Below are positions 45,092 through 59,489 of a stretch of DNA of 64,000 bases, piece by piece (position 1 is the stretch's first letter; every line of letters begins with the position of its first letter). The stretch comes from Litomosoides sigmodontis (taxonomy: Eukaryota; Nematoda; Chromadorea; Rhabditida; Onchocercidae): the NCBI GenBank assembly GCA_963070105.1, contig OY718806.1:331001-395000 (forward strand). Direction: 5' to 3'. The translations under genes were made by a program, and so were the position numbers. The notes beneath the pieces were generated by a model that saw only the letters and a program-made list of their open reading frames with translations, was not told the origin of the DNA and made no database searches.

Positions 45092-48000
45092 CTAAATAAT
45101 AAAATGCAACATGAAACCTAACATAATCAAGTGTGGCCGCCAACCGGTTTTAACTTTGAGTCTGGTTATCCGGCTTCATGCATGATTAATTTTGTAACAA
45201 ATTGGTTTAACTGCCATTTAAAGGCAGCAGCTGCTATTCTTTTTGAATAGAAATGAAGGACTAAAAATAAGCATATTACAAGCTTTGTGATTTTCGACAG
45301 TTAATGAAATACACCGGAAAAATAAAAAGGTAAACAGAGGAGCAAAATTTTCCCATTCCTTCTAAACCAATTATGTGCAAAATAATTAAAAAATTTTTGC
45401 TACAAATGCATTAATCATAAAATCAAGTATGAAAGGAAAGCATATCAAGCAAGCAAATAAATGGATAAGCAAATAAAATCGACATTTCAAAGCGAATGGT
45501 TGAAGGTAATCAACATGGAATATTATCATGACTGATGGCGGATCTTCCTGTTCTAACTTTGACGCTTCAACTTCTTCTATTGAGCGATCCTTTTTACTGA
45601 AAATCGGTCCACCTACAGAAATAGAATTCCTGTAGCAATTGGCAAGCTTCTGAATATGTCGCTAAAACCAGAGTGGTGCGTGAGTATCGAAGTGACATTC
45701 TTTGTTTTCATTTCGAAAGAAACGTAATTGTGGTTTTTTCACAAGGGTATTTAAGGGCTTTACTAGCTTTAAACTGAAATTAAGATATCGTTAAAAAAAA
45801 CTTGCCTGGAAGTCAAAGACTACCTACTATGCCATTAAACAAGAGCTCTTACTTTACTTAGGCAGTTACCTCTTCACCCACAGCATGTCATCTCATTGGA
45901 GAAAAGCAAACTTCTGCAATCATTATTGGTGCAAACCGCTAAAACACCATTAAATATTTTAACCGCTCAGAGATACGAGAGCGTAAACATATTTGTTAAT
46001 TGCTGAATGTCACAAAAAGATGGAAATGTACTTATTACTGAACAATGGTTCTTATGACGAAAACGAAGTTGAAATTATCGAAATGCCACGACAATTAACG
46101 ATTTGAGTGCTTCAAAACTAATATATTTGAAAATATGTTGGAATGTACCTTCAGAAAGGTTCGATATTGCAATCAGCATAAAAGTAGTTGCGATATTAAC
46201 CATACCTTTTAATATCATACATTATTGGAAACGAGAAGGTAATGGTCGTATCACGCGATAGCTACGCAAGTGTAGTTGTAAAAAAGACAGCAGTCAACCA
46301 ATTTGATGAAAACCGGAACTTTTTTCCTGTCAAGTTCAGCATTTGAAGCACAGAAATGTTTTCCAGAATATTTGGAGCAAATTAATGAAGCACGGACATA
46401 AATTCTGTTAGTAAATGCATAACGCTTTACGAATCGATGCTAGCGAAAAAGAGTGAACCTAAATTAACAAACAAAATAGCAAACACTTGCTTCAGGTAAA
46501 TTTACTGCAAATATTCAGACTACCCATTCAACGGAGCTAGCAGTTCTCGTACTATGCGTTTCATACAAACATACAAACGACGGAGGTAATAGGAAGAAGG
46601 AGATAAGTTGAAACCTACGAAAAGCTAGTTTATTTGTAATAGCTGTGGTTCTCCTAACGACACTACAAGCAACACGAAAAGATAAGAACGAAGAGCCATT
46701 ATGTAATTTAAGCAATTACTGTATAATTAGCACATCTGGTATTGCTACAACTTCATTCATCATGCTATTTGTAACCAAACTGAAACCTTCAAAAGGGGAA
46801 ATTCCTAATTGTCAAAAAACAATAATTAAACAAAATTTCGCTTGTTATAAATCCCAATTAACTCTCCCATGCACACCACTTCTTCGGTCGGTAGTGCCGT
46901 GAAACCCAAGGCAAATTTAACACAAATTATAGCCCTCCGCGGAATTGCTACATCCACGTAGCCTGTACTGTTGTAGTTGTTTTCGTCATTAAAGGCAAAA
47001 CTTATCGCCTTGAACCTTCACGCTTACCTTCTTCAGCTATACCTCCTTTGTTCCAATGTACCGCTTTAGCTCTCAACACGGAAATAAATCTTCCTTACAC
47101 ATCATACACTCACTATCGAACTTCAACTAACTCCATACCGTTAAATGAGAGAGTCACTCCTACGCACACTGCATATGCATATGTAGCCGTGAAATCTGAG
47201 GAGGATCGCCCTCAGATCTAGGAAGGAAGCGGAATTGTAAAATACATCATTATAATGTTGCACGACCTTCTTCCAATTTAACTATGAAAAAACAACTTGG
47301 TCTTAACAACGAGCTACTTCAGCTATGCGGCAGATGAAAATGACTTTGTCCTACACTGGAAAACAAAAAATCAACGAAAAAATTTGCGTCATTTGAGCAC
47401 ACAAGCGATGAAGTCCAATGGATAACTGTGGAGGAAGAGGGTAAGAAGGTAAAAACAAACGAAATCTCTGTTTCTCGATGGACGGTCGAGCTTGTCAGGA
47501 TTTGGATGGTTGGACGAACCGATGAATATTTCCGTGCAATTCCGGCTGCTGCGATGCACTGTCTGCCGCAATACATTTCATAGCACTTTGCAGCGGACAG
47601 AATGGATCGATAAAATAAATGGTGCCACTTTTTTATGCACACTTTAAATGACGAAATGAGAAATGTAGTTTCCTATTTTCAATTAATTTATCGACTGTGA
47701 AATTTTCAGAGAATTTCGGGAGTTGTAGTGTTAGTAAGCTTCAGGATTCCTTTTTTAAACCTTCTCGGAAAAAGAATACGAATCCACGCAAACAGGAAAC
47801 GTGTAAACAAGGAGTAGGAGAAATGGCAAATACGACTGAAAAATGAAGGCCAAGAAAAGGAACAAGCGCAGCTGATTTGATCCATCCCAAACCGTGTACG
47901 TCTTGGTACTCTGCCATGGGATTTTTATACGGGTAATGTTGGAAGGAAATCTAGCAGCATTTTATGAACTACATTAAAAAAAGCGAAATGAGATTTAAAT

Positions 48001-50318
48001 CTTGCCAAATCATAGCCACAAATTCAAGTGCTACAATAAAATGGAAGCTGAGCAGCCAAAGTTTCATCTTGAAGTTTACAAGATTTTTTCATCATTCAGT
48101 TCTTTTCTTTTTTAAATTTCTTTCGGTTTCTTTGTCCAAAAAAGGAATGGAAATGAGGCGGTGCTGATAGCAGTGGTGCAATCCTTTCAAAAACAGAAAT
48201 GAAATTAGTTTTCCAGGAATTTATACGTGTAAATTTGGAAGATCAAGTTTGCAAGTGATTGAAATGAGAATTTACGTAACGAGGAAGTAACAATGAGGCA
48301 AAGCCAACGAATAGGGCAAGTATCTTGCATGATCGTTTAGAACGAACTACTTAGTTGTACACCAGTAGGTCGGCTGGTTACCGATTTCGTTGGCGAAACC
48401 AGCGATTTGAAGTAAATATTGTCCTCGACCTGATTAATACTACCCATACTTGCCGTCAAATTATTTAAACACATTCAACACATCATTCTAGCACTAAAAC
48501 TCATCGACCGTTCAGCCCCCTTTTGAACTGTTCAATATCTAGAAATTTGCACGCTTAAAGATAACTGAAATGATTAAGCATGAAACATGAATAGCTACTG
48601 AACAAGGAAACACAACCATTACAATACAGCACTTTGAAGGATCCCAGAATTGAAGTCAATCGAATATAATGAATCTGATTTCACAAATTACCGATGAAAG
48701 AACGAAGAAGCAGTGCGTCGTCTTCATGGCGGTGAACTTCCGTGACTGTACTAATTTATCACTCTTCACACTTCACGTTGTACGACGTTCTCGTCGATGT
48801 TATTGAATTCTTTCCTGCTGAAGTCTGAGTGCTGAATGCCAATCTTGCATTTAGAACTTCTGGAAATTTGATCTCCTTGTTTGAAATTAAAATATTATCT
48901 GAAAATAATTCATTTCACAGATGGGCATAAAACAAAATTGCTGTAAGAGACAGACAACGGTTCACTGGAAGGCTTTATCAAATCTTATTGCTAATTAGAC
49001 ATAAATTAATCAAAAAAGAGCAAGCATAATGAAAACTTGTTGAAAATTAGATGTAAATTTAGCATAAATACTTTTTAGATGGTTTTTGAGATACCTTGCA
49101 ACCCTCACTTGTTTAACCAAATGACCAGCAGCACTTTGCCGCATGAGAGCATTTTTATATCGCCGCATACGGCTTTCGACGCAAAAAAGCAACACAGTGC
49201 TCGAAATGCACATGCACGAACTTGTCGTCTGTGCCTACAAGGGTGAGCTGTATAAATTAATAAATCTAAAGAGGAATTACGTAGTATGTAAGAAGTCTTC
49301 ATTTGCACCAAAATTTATTCATCCTATCTCTTCAATTTTTTGCTTATTTCCTTTTCGTGAATCAGGAGCGTATCTTGTCATGGAAAACCCGAAGATGATT
49401 CCCCACTTCCTATATGACGTTTCTTGCATACTAATCACCTTAGCAGTACTTATCAGAATAGTATTACCGAAAACTTTATCAGGCACAACAACTGTAATAC
49501 TTAATACGAAAGAGAAACAGCAATAACATCCGCGTAAAAAGTGATAAAAAAAAAGTGATATTTAAATTTCATCTTTGCTGAAGAATCATCTTGATGAAAA
49601 AAACCACCGGTTTCAAGTGCAAGAAAGCCCTGTCGAAAAGTCGAAATAAGCTGAACACAAATTGGAGATGTCTATAGATCACTTACTTAATCGGTTCACA
49701 AGGCTACGTAACCTTTTGCTAATCAATCTCGATATCACACAGTGATATTTAACCCCTTTGTAACTTCGTCACCGCTGACATAACCATGCTTATTACAAAT
49801 GACCGTTGATTGCTTTTTGTTGTATACATCCTCCACAAACACATACATATATACGGCGTAAAGGCCTTTTACCGAACGTACGACGGTCAACAATCAAAAC
49901 CAACCACCCGCTTAATGCGTGCTATGCATCGCTGCACCGCAAGCAGCATTCCAGTACTACTTATATTCTAAACTAACTCACAACCACTCTTGTTAACGGC
50001 ATCTCTTGCTCAGTAGAGTTACTACTATCCGTCCTAATCTACGGCAGTACAAACTACTCGGGTGACCCATGAAACCTGCAAATTCACGGCAACCCTTTAT
50101 CACATTTAACTTCACAATTTTATCTGCAGTGCGCTTAAAACAAGTACATGTTTACTGTGCGGTTTAGACATGCAGTACATAAATGACGTTACGCACACGC
50201 ATGCAACTACTCCAGATTTTCCTTACGAAAATCAGCAGTGCAGTGGGCTTCTAGTACGTAGTACTCTTAACAACATAAGAGAGCTACAGGATAGAGTTGG
50301 AAGCAGTGAACTCAGAGG
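45092..50318. other. Region upstream of ERGIC1
   Basis: Must contain the first ERGIC1 exon, not identified. An open minus-strand stretch near 45,500-45,620 behind TTTCTGTAG (GPIFSKKDRSIEEVEASKLE, QEDPPSV) looks protein-like, but has no donor in the phase ERGIC1 needs. ORFs at 47,319-47,642 and 49,143-49,526 are unrecognised. Confidence 0.4.
49143..49526 (+). CDS. ORF with one membrane-like segment, unrecognised
   Basis: ATG-led, 127 codons. The N-terminal half is basic; near residues 85-105 is a hydrophobic stretch (FLYDVSCILITLAVLIRIVL). An acceptor-like TTCGTGAATCAG just before AYLVMENPKMIPHFLYDV suggests that only the 3' part might be an exon. No family is recognised; chance is possible. 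Confidence 0.2.
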   Translation: MRAFLYRRIRLSTQKSNTVLEMHMHELVVCAYKGELYKLINLKRNYVVCKKSSFAPKFIHPISSIFCLFPFRESGAYLVMENPKMIPHFLYDVSCILITLAVLIRIVLPKTLSGTTTVILNTKEKQQ

Positions 50319-51300
50319 TCATCGTTTTTCGGCTTCATTTGATGACGGCAAATCGCCAGTGGATTCAGGGGGATTTAGTGCGAAATCCGCATGCATTTTA
50401 TTTTGGATGACTTGCAAACGGTTTTTGCTGCTTTCGATAACTTGTTCACCTCGACGTAGACGCGTGCATTGATAACGATCAACATTAATATCAATCCACG
50501 GGGAATGTAGCGTCAATGCATACGTGGTTGCACGTAATGAGATGAAATTGCGTCCACAGTAAATTCGAGTATCACCGTTATCCATATCATGCTTAACCTT
50601 AACCCCCTGGATGATGGCACTCAGCTGATTACCCTTCTGATCTACAACTGCCTGACGGGCAGCTAGCATACATCGTTCGCGCTTATCGCTGTAGACGCCA
50701 AGCACGTCGTCACTACCAGCATCGTCTAAAAATAGCGCAACCGTTGCATCGATGTCGCGGCGTAAACAAAATTTATCAGTTGCCGCAGACAAATTTTCAT
50801 GGGTTATTAGTTCATCCTTCGTTAAGGAATGCACCCGCGTCGGTGGATCACTTTTGTTCACTTCGCGCACGTGGACCGTGTCGCTGGTAGCTCGAACTCG
50901 TGGACCCTGTGCCATATCCAGCAGCACCTGGAACTAAGTGACAGTGTCCTCATTCTTTTTTCCACTTTTTCATTTCTTGCTAAATTGTTCAACAAAAATT
51001 GTGACCCAGAAAAATTCTACTCACCTGTGTCTCTTGCTGGACAATCTCAACAGATGGATGATGCACAGCAGCGACCCGTCCACCATTGCAAATAGTCGCC
51101 GCAACTCCACCTATACGGCAAACACGGATATGCTTGTTCAGCGTTATTTCAACCACTACGTCATGGGATAAAACAAACGCCAATGTATCGGATGGCGTGA
51201 CACACAGGATAGCCTGGCACGACGAATCGCCCCTCCAAGAAAACTTCACTTCACATCCCGGTCGACTTTTGCAATTGTCTGTGCTTGCTGATTGAAGCAT
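50319..51300 (-). CDS. Unrecognised conserved-looking two-exon gene
   Basis: Exon 1 51025-51300 (ATG at 51300, 92 codons, GTGAGT donor), intron 97 bases, exon 2 50319-50927 (after GTTCCAG, phase 0, stop at 50,319). Product 294 residues, soluble: no signal peptide or membrane segment. Exon 1 looks beta-rich (FSWRGDSSCQAILCVTPSDT, AFVLSHDVVVEITLNKHIRV, AATICNGGRVAAVHHPSVEI). Exon 2 holds VLLDMAQGPRVRATSDTVHV, DDVLGVYSDKRERCMLAARQ, DTRIYCGRNFISLRATTYAL, HSPWIDINVDRYQCTRLRRG and a polar tail. GC content is clearly above the surroundings, as in the other genes here. I do not recognise the family; a weak impression of the animal DUF4524/C5orf34 type in exon 1 is not firm enough to name it. Confidence 0.75.
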
Positions 51301-53060
51301 AACTTCAGTGAAAATAACGACCTTGCACTAGCTGATTTCACAAAAATAATGACTGGAATGGGAAGTGGTTTCATTAAAAAGTCTCTTTGGTGCCCATCAC
51401 TCCAGGCTGACTGTATGTAAATTATGTCTGTTAAGGAGGTGTATGCGCAATCTTTATGTGAGGATAAGTTGTGTTTGTGAAGCAGAGATGTCTTTGGCTT
51501 CGTGCTGATCTGTTTTGGGAATGTCGCCCAGGTTTTTTGACCGAACACACTCGACACACGTCAACGACAAAAAGTATCAACGTGCAGCGCATACAGTCAA
51601 AGCACACATCCTCCAAAAACCATGCGAAATGCAGGCAGGCACAGCTTCATTCGGAATCACTAATTAAAGAAAGCTGATTAGTTCTGGATGTTGTTAGAGC
51701 GAGTAGCGAATCGGAAATCGTTTTCCACCCATCAATGATGCGATATTTGAAATTTTCAAGAGAGATCCAAGTATGGGGCATATGGCTGGCAGCAGCACCC
51801 ATGGGCTACTTATTATATTCCAGTTGTCGGTGGTATGAGTTTGTGTGCAACCACGTCCCAGCCAGGTGCTTAACCTCACCGACACTGCGCACAACTGCAA
51901 ATTGATTCCAAGAAAAGCTCAGAATTTATCTTGAAGTATGGAGTTAGGACAGAAAAAAAAATAATAGTGGAATTCAAAAGATCAGAAACTCCCCTGAAAA
52001 TCGGCAATTTCTGCATAGGTTACTTTTCATTTCCTCTTTCTCCTCTTCTATATTAAGAATTCAATACTGAAATTGGAACGGGCTTCATAAACAATTCATT
52101 TCAGCTACCAATTACGCGAATCGCTACAAATTTTCATTGAAGACAGGTGAAATGATTATTTGAGGGGTGGAGAAAAAGGCTGATAGAAATTTTTGACAAC
52201 AAAAAAAGGACAAATGATAAGAGACTGAAATTGGGGAAATGAACAACTTTTGATTTAACAGTTTTTTAATGTTCAACTTCACCATCACTACTACATTTGA
52301 AAGTGTGAATCAAGACAGTGCAACCGACAAAGTTAAAATCATATAGCAATAATTGGCCCAAAATATTTGATAAATGATAAGTGTCACAATTATTCGAAAA
52401 CTCCTATTTTCAAAAGTTTGCAGAAGCTATTCCGTGAAATGAAGAGTTCTAAGGCATTCTTCCGTATTAAATACTTCATAAGAGGCATAAACTTTTGCAA
52501 GCTTATTTATGCAGAACAGCTTGTGGCTAATTTCACTCATCCATCCATCTATCGCACTGACGAAAACTCTCGAATCACTGATACGGCTTGCAACTCTACA
52601 CGAATAGTGACCATTTCGTATGTCCACAATGAGCAAAAATGAGCAACTGCATTTGTTTGAAAGATTGCTTTACAATACACATTCCTCCTTTCTGTGACGA
52701 TTCTAACGATTGAAAAAGAGGTGAAATGGAAATGACGAAGATTAGAGTAATTAGAAAGTAACTAACAAAATTCGTGTGAAGTGCTGAAAAAAAATTCAAA
52801 GAGTTTACCAAGGAGAAATGTTTTTCACTTTTCGTTTCTATGCTTTCCTCAAGCGGTATTTGTTTTGAAACGCTGCATTGACAAATTACGATGAATATTT
52901 TATATAAAAAATTTTTAATACAAGCAGTGTAGCAAATGCATAGCAAATGATGTGAGTGTAGTCGACAGCCCTTCAGTACCTTTAAAGCCTTCTATCAATT
53001 TAAATAGATTCCTTTTTAGTATTCCTGCTCTGTAGAGCATCTTGTATACTACATCGGCAT

Positions 53061-53335
53061 ATGCCAAAAAGCAAGCCGTTGATTGCAAAATTAGGATTAT
53101 TGAAGTCAGTTCATAACTGGGTCAAATATACAAAGGTTCCAAGAAAGTATAGAGTGGACAATTTCCAATCCATCTACCGGAAAAAACAGGAGGTACGATT
53201 GAAATATACAAACAAACAAATTTAGTTCTATTTTCTTCTTTACAGGTATAGAAAGATCACTTGGAGGCACCCGTCGAAAAGTATTCCGCAGAAAACAATG
53301 CAACCTGCTCTATCCAAGAATTTCACAGTCGATGA
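53061..53335 (+). CDS. Possible small basic protein, unrecognised
   Basis: ATG at 53,061 opens MPKSKPLIAKLGLLKSVHNW, VKYTKVPRKYRVDNFQSIYR, KKQE. Unspliced it stops after 54 residues at 53,225. A GTACGA donor at 53,193 and a TTCTTTACAGGTATAG acceptor region allow a 59-base intron; with the acceptor at 53,251 the frame continues KDHLEAPVEKYSAENNATCS to a stop at 53,335 (71 residues). Strongly basic N-terminal half. Composition is protein-like, family not recognised. Confidence 0.25.
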
Positions 53336-54247
53336 GATTAACCAAACCGTGGCTTTATGTACGAATCCATTTTAGCGACAATGCGATCTAATTCTCTATT
53401 TATAAATTTATTCCTGCAAAGTTTTGTTTTCATCAGCGTAAATATAAGCCAATTAGTGCTTTAAACAAAGGGAGTTTAGATTAATTCAAAAATTTAAGCA
53501 AACTAAAAATCAAATTAAATCAAGGAACTTTGGGCCTGAATTTTTCTACACGTCAATTTTTATATTTCAAAGAATTATGTATGCTTATACCGATGGTTTT
53601 TTCGAAAAGCTGTTCTCCATTTCTCAAGCATTTGTCTATGAAGAATATCAATTCTTCCGCCTTTCCGAATTCGATATCGGACTCTGAATGACAATTGAAT
53701 AAATCAAGTTGTAATTACGAAAACCAGTTCATATAAAGCAAACCAAACTTAGGAGGTAATTTATCAGGTTCTCAGTTGCTTATCTTCTCAATAAGAATCT
53801 TCAAATGTTTTCCCTCAAGTTTTGCAAATCAAAAAACTTCCCAACATTCTTTCGATGAGAATTAAACAGCAGTTTCAATTTCAGCTTCCTACATAGCACT
53901 TTGCTAACATATTAAATTTCGCCAGTTTCATGCATTTATTCTGCGCAACGTTAATTCGATTTGTATTTTAAGGAAGCGTTTATTTTGCTTTCGCAAAATT
54001 GTAAATAGCTTTTGAATGGCTTGATACTAAGCTTATAAGACTTAGACTTACTTTCCGGACAATTTGCTGGACACCAGGAGAAACATGAAAAAAATAAGGA
54101 ACAATTCGTGACGCATATTAATAAAGTAAATTGTACTGTATCTGAAATTTATTAAAAATAAGGAAAAATTATAAAGTAACTTTGTTTTATGCTCAACAGA
54201 TGATAACCGAAGCTATTCCCATCAAAATAATTGTCCGTATTTCGCAA

Positions 54248-54282
54248 CTAATTAAAAGGATGGTGGAAACCCTTTTAATTAG
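54248..54282. repeat. 12-bp perfect stem-loop
   Basis: CTAATTAAAAGG and CCTTTTAATTAG flank an 11-base loop. Seen directly. May be chance in AT-rich DNA, a small structured RNA or a transposon scar. Confidence 0.6.
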
Positions 54283-57200
54283 CCTTTAAATTTAATGAAT
54301 TTTATGGCTAATAATTTTGATTTTTATTCGTTCGATGTGGAAATCTTAACTGAAGAAGCATAAATTGTCAACGAAAAGAAATCAATCCTTTGGTTGCTTA
54401 CCGCACTAAAGCATACTTGTGCACTTGAGCTATTTTATATAAAAAATAGACTAGCATGCTACAATTTATTTAAATTGTTTTCGAAATGTAAAAATTTATC
54501 AGAATTTAGTCAAAATGCTTGTGCTTGCAGAGCATATGATCAACCGTCTGGCTTGTAGTCTCAGCACCACCAACATATGGACAGCAGACTAAAATATCTT
54601 CCGTGGTAAAAAAAAAAGTGTAATTCTTTAAAAAGGGCAAGTAAGACAGCGACTAATCAATTCCTCACTTGCATAAAGTGCCAATGTGACATATTATGCT
54701 AGCTTGTATTTGGCAAAGATTTTCACATGATTTCGAAATTTCATAATTTCGCATTTTATAACTTTTCAACATCTACGTAAAATTGAATTTTACGAACAGC
54801 AGAGCAAAAGCGAAGTGATTTTTGCTGCAACAATCACTGCTGTGCAATTGCAAGTAATCTTTAGTGGGCGACGACATAAACACAGTTGTGCGATGAGAGA
54901 AAGCTGTGAATCGAATAACTGATGACTTGTCTCAAGCAAGTCTATCACTTTCATCAAAAAGACATCAACAGAAACGGTAGGATTTAGACGTTTTTTTAAA
55001 CTGAAAACTATTAAACGTGGATTCCAATAATGTAAATTCACGAATAAGCTAAATCACTCTGCCCATTATGATCTTGTAACTTTTGGCAAATTTCTTTTAA
55101 TGCAGGAATTTAATTAAATTTTAATCCAGCACCTTCTTTATCATTTGTATGCTGGTGAGTAGCAGATTTCGCTTCAATTATTCCGATTCCCTTATGTAAA
55201 TATTATTTTATTTAATTTCCCGTTCCTTTCAGTAAATGTTTTGTCCTAAAAATTTTTGATTTTAAAATCAAATACCCAAAGAGTTCCGTTTCCTTAGTTT
55301 GCTGATGAAGGAAAACCCAGTTTTCTGAGGTGCCATTAAATAAACGATGTATCTTATCCCTTTGTCAGTTGAAATGTTTTAGGCAAAACAAAATGTGAAC
55401 AAATTAAACGGTTAATTATATCTTCTAAAATTAGACAGACCTATTCGTCAGATCTCAAAGTAAATCGTTTACGTTCAATCTAACGCTGAATTCATCTTTC
55501 TCAACGGGCTTGCTTTTTCAACTGCATTTCTATGGGCATCTCTTCTTAATTCGACATTCCCGCTTGTTCCCAAAGAATTAATGTCAATTATTCAGTTGCA
55601 ACTAAGTTTTTACAATATTACCTTAGGAAAAAACAGGAAGGAAGACAATGAATTCTGAACGTGACGAAGTAATGCGAAAACAGAAATAAATTTTTTTATC
55701 AGAGGATGATGAAGGGAAGATTTGGTGGCATTCGTGGCCTTAATTAGGATCATTGATCATCTCCTAGGGCAGCGGCATTTCTCATTGTCCTTAAATATTA
55801 TTTCCTAACGTTAAAATGAAAATTCTCACATAAGAAAAGGTAATATAGAAAAAATCGAAATTTTAATGTTCAAACAATGAAACAAAAAAATGAGAATTGT
55901 ATTTAGCAAATCAATTACGAGAAGTAAAAGACGGAAATTTCAGCGCAAAATAGAGTGAATGATTCATTGGGAACGTAAATTATTTGTTAATTCATGGACG
56001 TATCAAGCAATTCATGAATCATAATTCAAGAAAATTTGGTTAAATTAATTTCATTTGTTTTAGCAAATCGTTCTCGCAAAAATTAAAATCATTTAATCAC
56101 CACCAGAACTGCTACTATTACCAGTACCACCGGCCTTCCATTTCCTGCCTCACTGTTTCAATCATCAAAAATTGCCATTACACCTTCAAACATGAAATTT
56201 CAAACGTGATAAGTGGTCATTTAATCATCAAAAATGCACGTAATTGCAATATTTTTTTCCTCACTAGGATGAAAGAACTGTAAGGAATGTCGAATTATTC
56301 AGACATTTTTCAATAAAATAAAGATTTGAATTCCTCGAGAGATCCTTTTAATCTAAGAGTGAAATGTTAAAAAAATGTTCAAACATAATTTGTAATTTTT
56401 GAAAACATTGATAGAACTGCATCGTAAAAACGCTATAATGCATGGTGGCAATAACCTATTATCAACTCGCAATTTGTAAAATATACTTGTTACATACGCC
56501 ATTTGTGTTCACCTATGTTTCCTTTAGCTATAAAAATTGTGTGAAGGAGAGAGCATCAAATGACGTAGCAACCAGCGGAAAGCCAAAACACTTGTTACCG
56601 TATTTGCGAAAGGCATAGCATCAGGTTTGATGCATGAATGATATGGGCGTATAAATAGGGATTTCAAAAACTAACCAGAATTTTAAAATTGCTATTTAGT
56701 CTACCAAATAAATTTGGTAGTGTTTAATAGCTTTATAAATAAGGTGTATGAAACTGTCGCTTATTTATATTTATTCCCTGCACCCTAGGGGCATTTCTAT
56801 TGCTGGCGAAAAAAAGGCAATACTGGATTGAAAATGCTGCTAAAAATATTAAAAAATTATTCTAATATGAAAATATTGATTCGAAATCGACCCAAAACTA
56901 TGACTAATATGAGAAAATTAATTTCCAAGAAAGTGAAATATGAAAATAAAAATAATGCTGAAGTTATGAAGAACTTATCGACCACCAAAGCATTATCTAA
57001 TTCATTTAATTTTTAAAAAAAATTTTCGCATTTACTAAAGAATATTTACTAAAGAACAAAATAAGTTATTGGGTGTACATGAATAATGATTTATTTTAAC
57101 ACTTGAATAAATTTATATTTATAATTACAATAACTTCTCAGATTTTTTAGATTTATTTCCTTGCACAATTCATACAGTTCAAGAAATGCACATGCAAATC

Positions 57201-59489
57201 CTAATAATGCTAAAGTTCACAGCTGAAAATATTCCTGTAAAATACAGCGTTTATGTTTTCTAGCTCTAAGCAACCTACAATTTCAATTCATCAGGATTTT
57301 TTTTATTTTTTTCTGAGAAATCTTTAGTAAGCAAATAAATTTTGAATTGAAAATGTGGTATCTTGAACGGAAAGTTAGCTCACAAGAGCGAGCGAATCCA
57401 ACTCGACGATGTGATTTGGCAGTTCATTTTTGCCTTATCGGAGTGAAGATTTGTGACGGCACTAAAATTAAAGAAGTTTCAAAGAGATGAAGTATGAATC
57501 AAGTCAACTGTTGCAATCAGATAGAATTGTTGACTGAGGTGTTGGACGCTTGAAACGGTAAAGGTAAGAAAAACCGCTTTAGCAGCGAAAGCCCAACTTT
57601 GAATAAATGGCCTGTACATCCCCGGTCATCCATATATTTCAATTCATTTGCCCTCTGACTTGATTGATTTGATTTTATTAACTATGATCGAGCTCTTTAT
57701 TTAATTGTTCAATTACCAACAGTATCATTTCTTCAAAAACGGATTAAATCATTTCGGTAGTACACCGTCCCATATCTCATGAAGGAATATTTATAAAATT
57801 ATATTTGAAACCTGATTAGATTAGAGCAACAAGCAGAAACATAGAATGAACATAACTTCTCTGGATTTATTTCGAACTTTTTATTGAAAATGGAAAAATT
57901 TATAGAGACGAAGAATGGCCATTTACTATCTCAAGACACTGAAATTAAAAAAATTTTGTAAGCTTGTGAAAGAGATAAGGAGGCATGAAGCAGGTTAGTT
58001 GTTAATTGAAATTTTATGTGATGGGAACTTTTTGGAAGAAAAGTTTGAAAAGAAATGTTGCGAAAGATTAACACCGAAGGAGGAGAAAGAGACATTATAA
58101 GGATAATGCAAGAAGAAAATTTTTTCATGAAGTTACAATGAATCTATCCTGTTTCTGCAAAATTTGCACTATCATAAGGTTGGAAAAAGAAATTAATTAA
58201 AGAACAAGTAACCAAAATATAATTTGCATAGGTTAGGTAGAAGGGAAACTTGACAACTGTTCATTAGAAAAGTAGAGCTCCACGATTCCCTTTTTTTACA
58301 AAAAGTTTTTTTTTAAATAAAAAAACTGGTTTGCACTGCAGTTCATATTTTAAATTGCATACCTCTCTGTGTGGTTTATAGTACTAGCTAGCGTCAGAGA
58401 AGCTGGCAAAACTCTTTTAATCTTCCAAAAATTTCTTTACTCCCGATAACTCTGATAACGCTGCTGTCCTTGACCACTTCAAGTTGGCGATGTAAGTCAT
58501 TTATTTCATTTAGTAAATTGTAAAGCGCTTGATTTAGTTAACATGCCTGCAAGGGTAACTCGTTTTCATCAAATCACTACCATTTTAAATCATCCATTTT
58601 ATCCACCAAATAATCTTAATAGGGAAAGCTTGCTTAACATTCTCGGGAAAACATTGTCCAGAAAAGAATTAGGAATAAAAAAATTAGGAAAACAATAATA
58701 AGATTCTCACGTTACAAATTTTGCACAAAACAAGCTTATCGAAATTGAACAACAATCATTTATTAAGCTTTCACTTTAGAAGTATAACTTCTGTAGAAAC
58801 TCATAACTAAGATGCATTTTTCCTGAAATACCGAAGATCGCAAGGTGATGTTGAGGCCGCTATTTTTAATTTTCATTAGCTTCCACAAAAGTTATGCTTA
58901 TAATTTGAAGCTTTTTTCATTAGTTTGAAACTTCGGCCTACTCCACCCGCATGTGAAACGCTTGGTATTTTTGTAGTTTTAGAAGTTTGCAGTAGCGAAA
59001 TATTAGATATTCTCGACAGTTCCGCACACAACTCGTAATTAAAGTTACAAAAAAGAAGGGAAAAACTCTTCCACCTAATTTTCCAAAATGAATTGAAAGT
59101 AGCGCTGGTAGATTTACGATGTGCGGTGCTAAGCTTTCGGTAATTAACTGCTATCAAGTTATGAGAAGACCGGTTATATTTCGTTTAAAATTAGAAGGTC
59201 TAATGCATCCCAAAAATGGGAAAGGTCGATAAACGAAAATTGCGTAATTTTTTCGGTCATCTTTGATGTCAGAGTTATCCATTTCGAAAATTTTGAATGT
59301 CTAAATTTTTGAACAGAGATGGAAATATTTCTGTTAATTAACAAATGAATGAATCAATCACCGTATGCTGCAAACCACTCCAGCATTTCTGTGTGGAACA
59401 TTTATGTAATATAATATAAATGGAAATAAAATAAAAAATTTCCATCACTGCACGTTTCGTGTTTCCTCAAACATCTAAATGGCAAATAT

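Noticed and set aside
54790..55041. 83-codon minus-strand ORF with an ATG
   Set aside because: No splice context, no recognised motif, and chance length for this composition.
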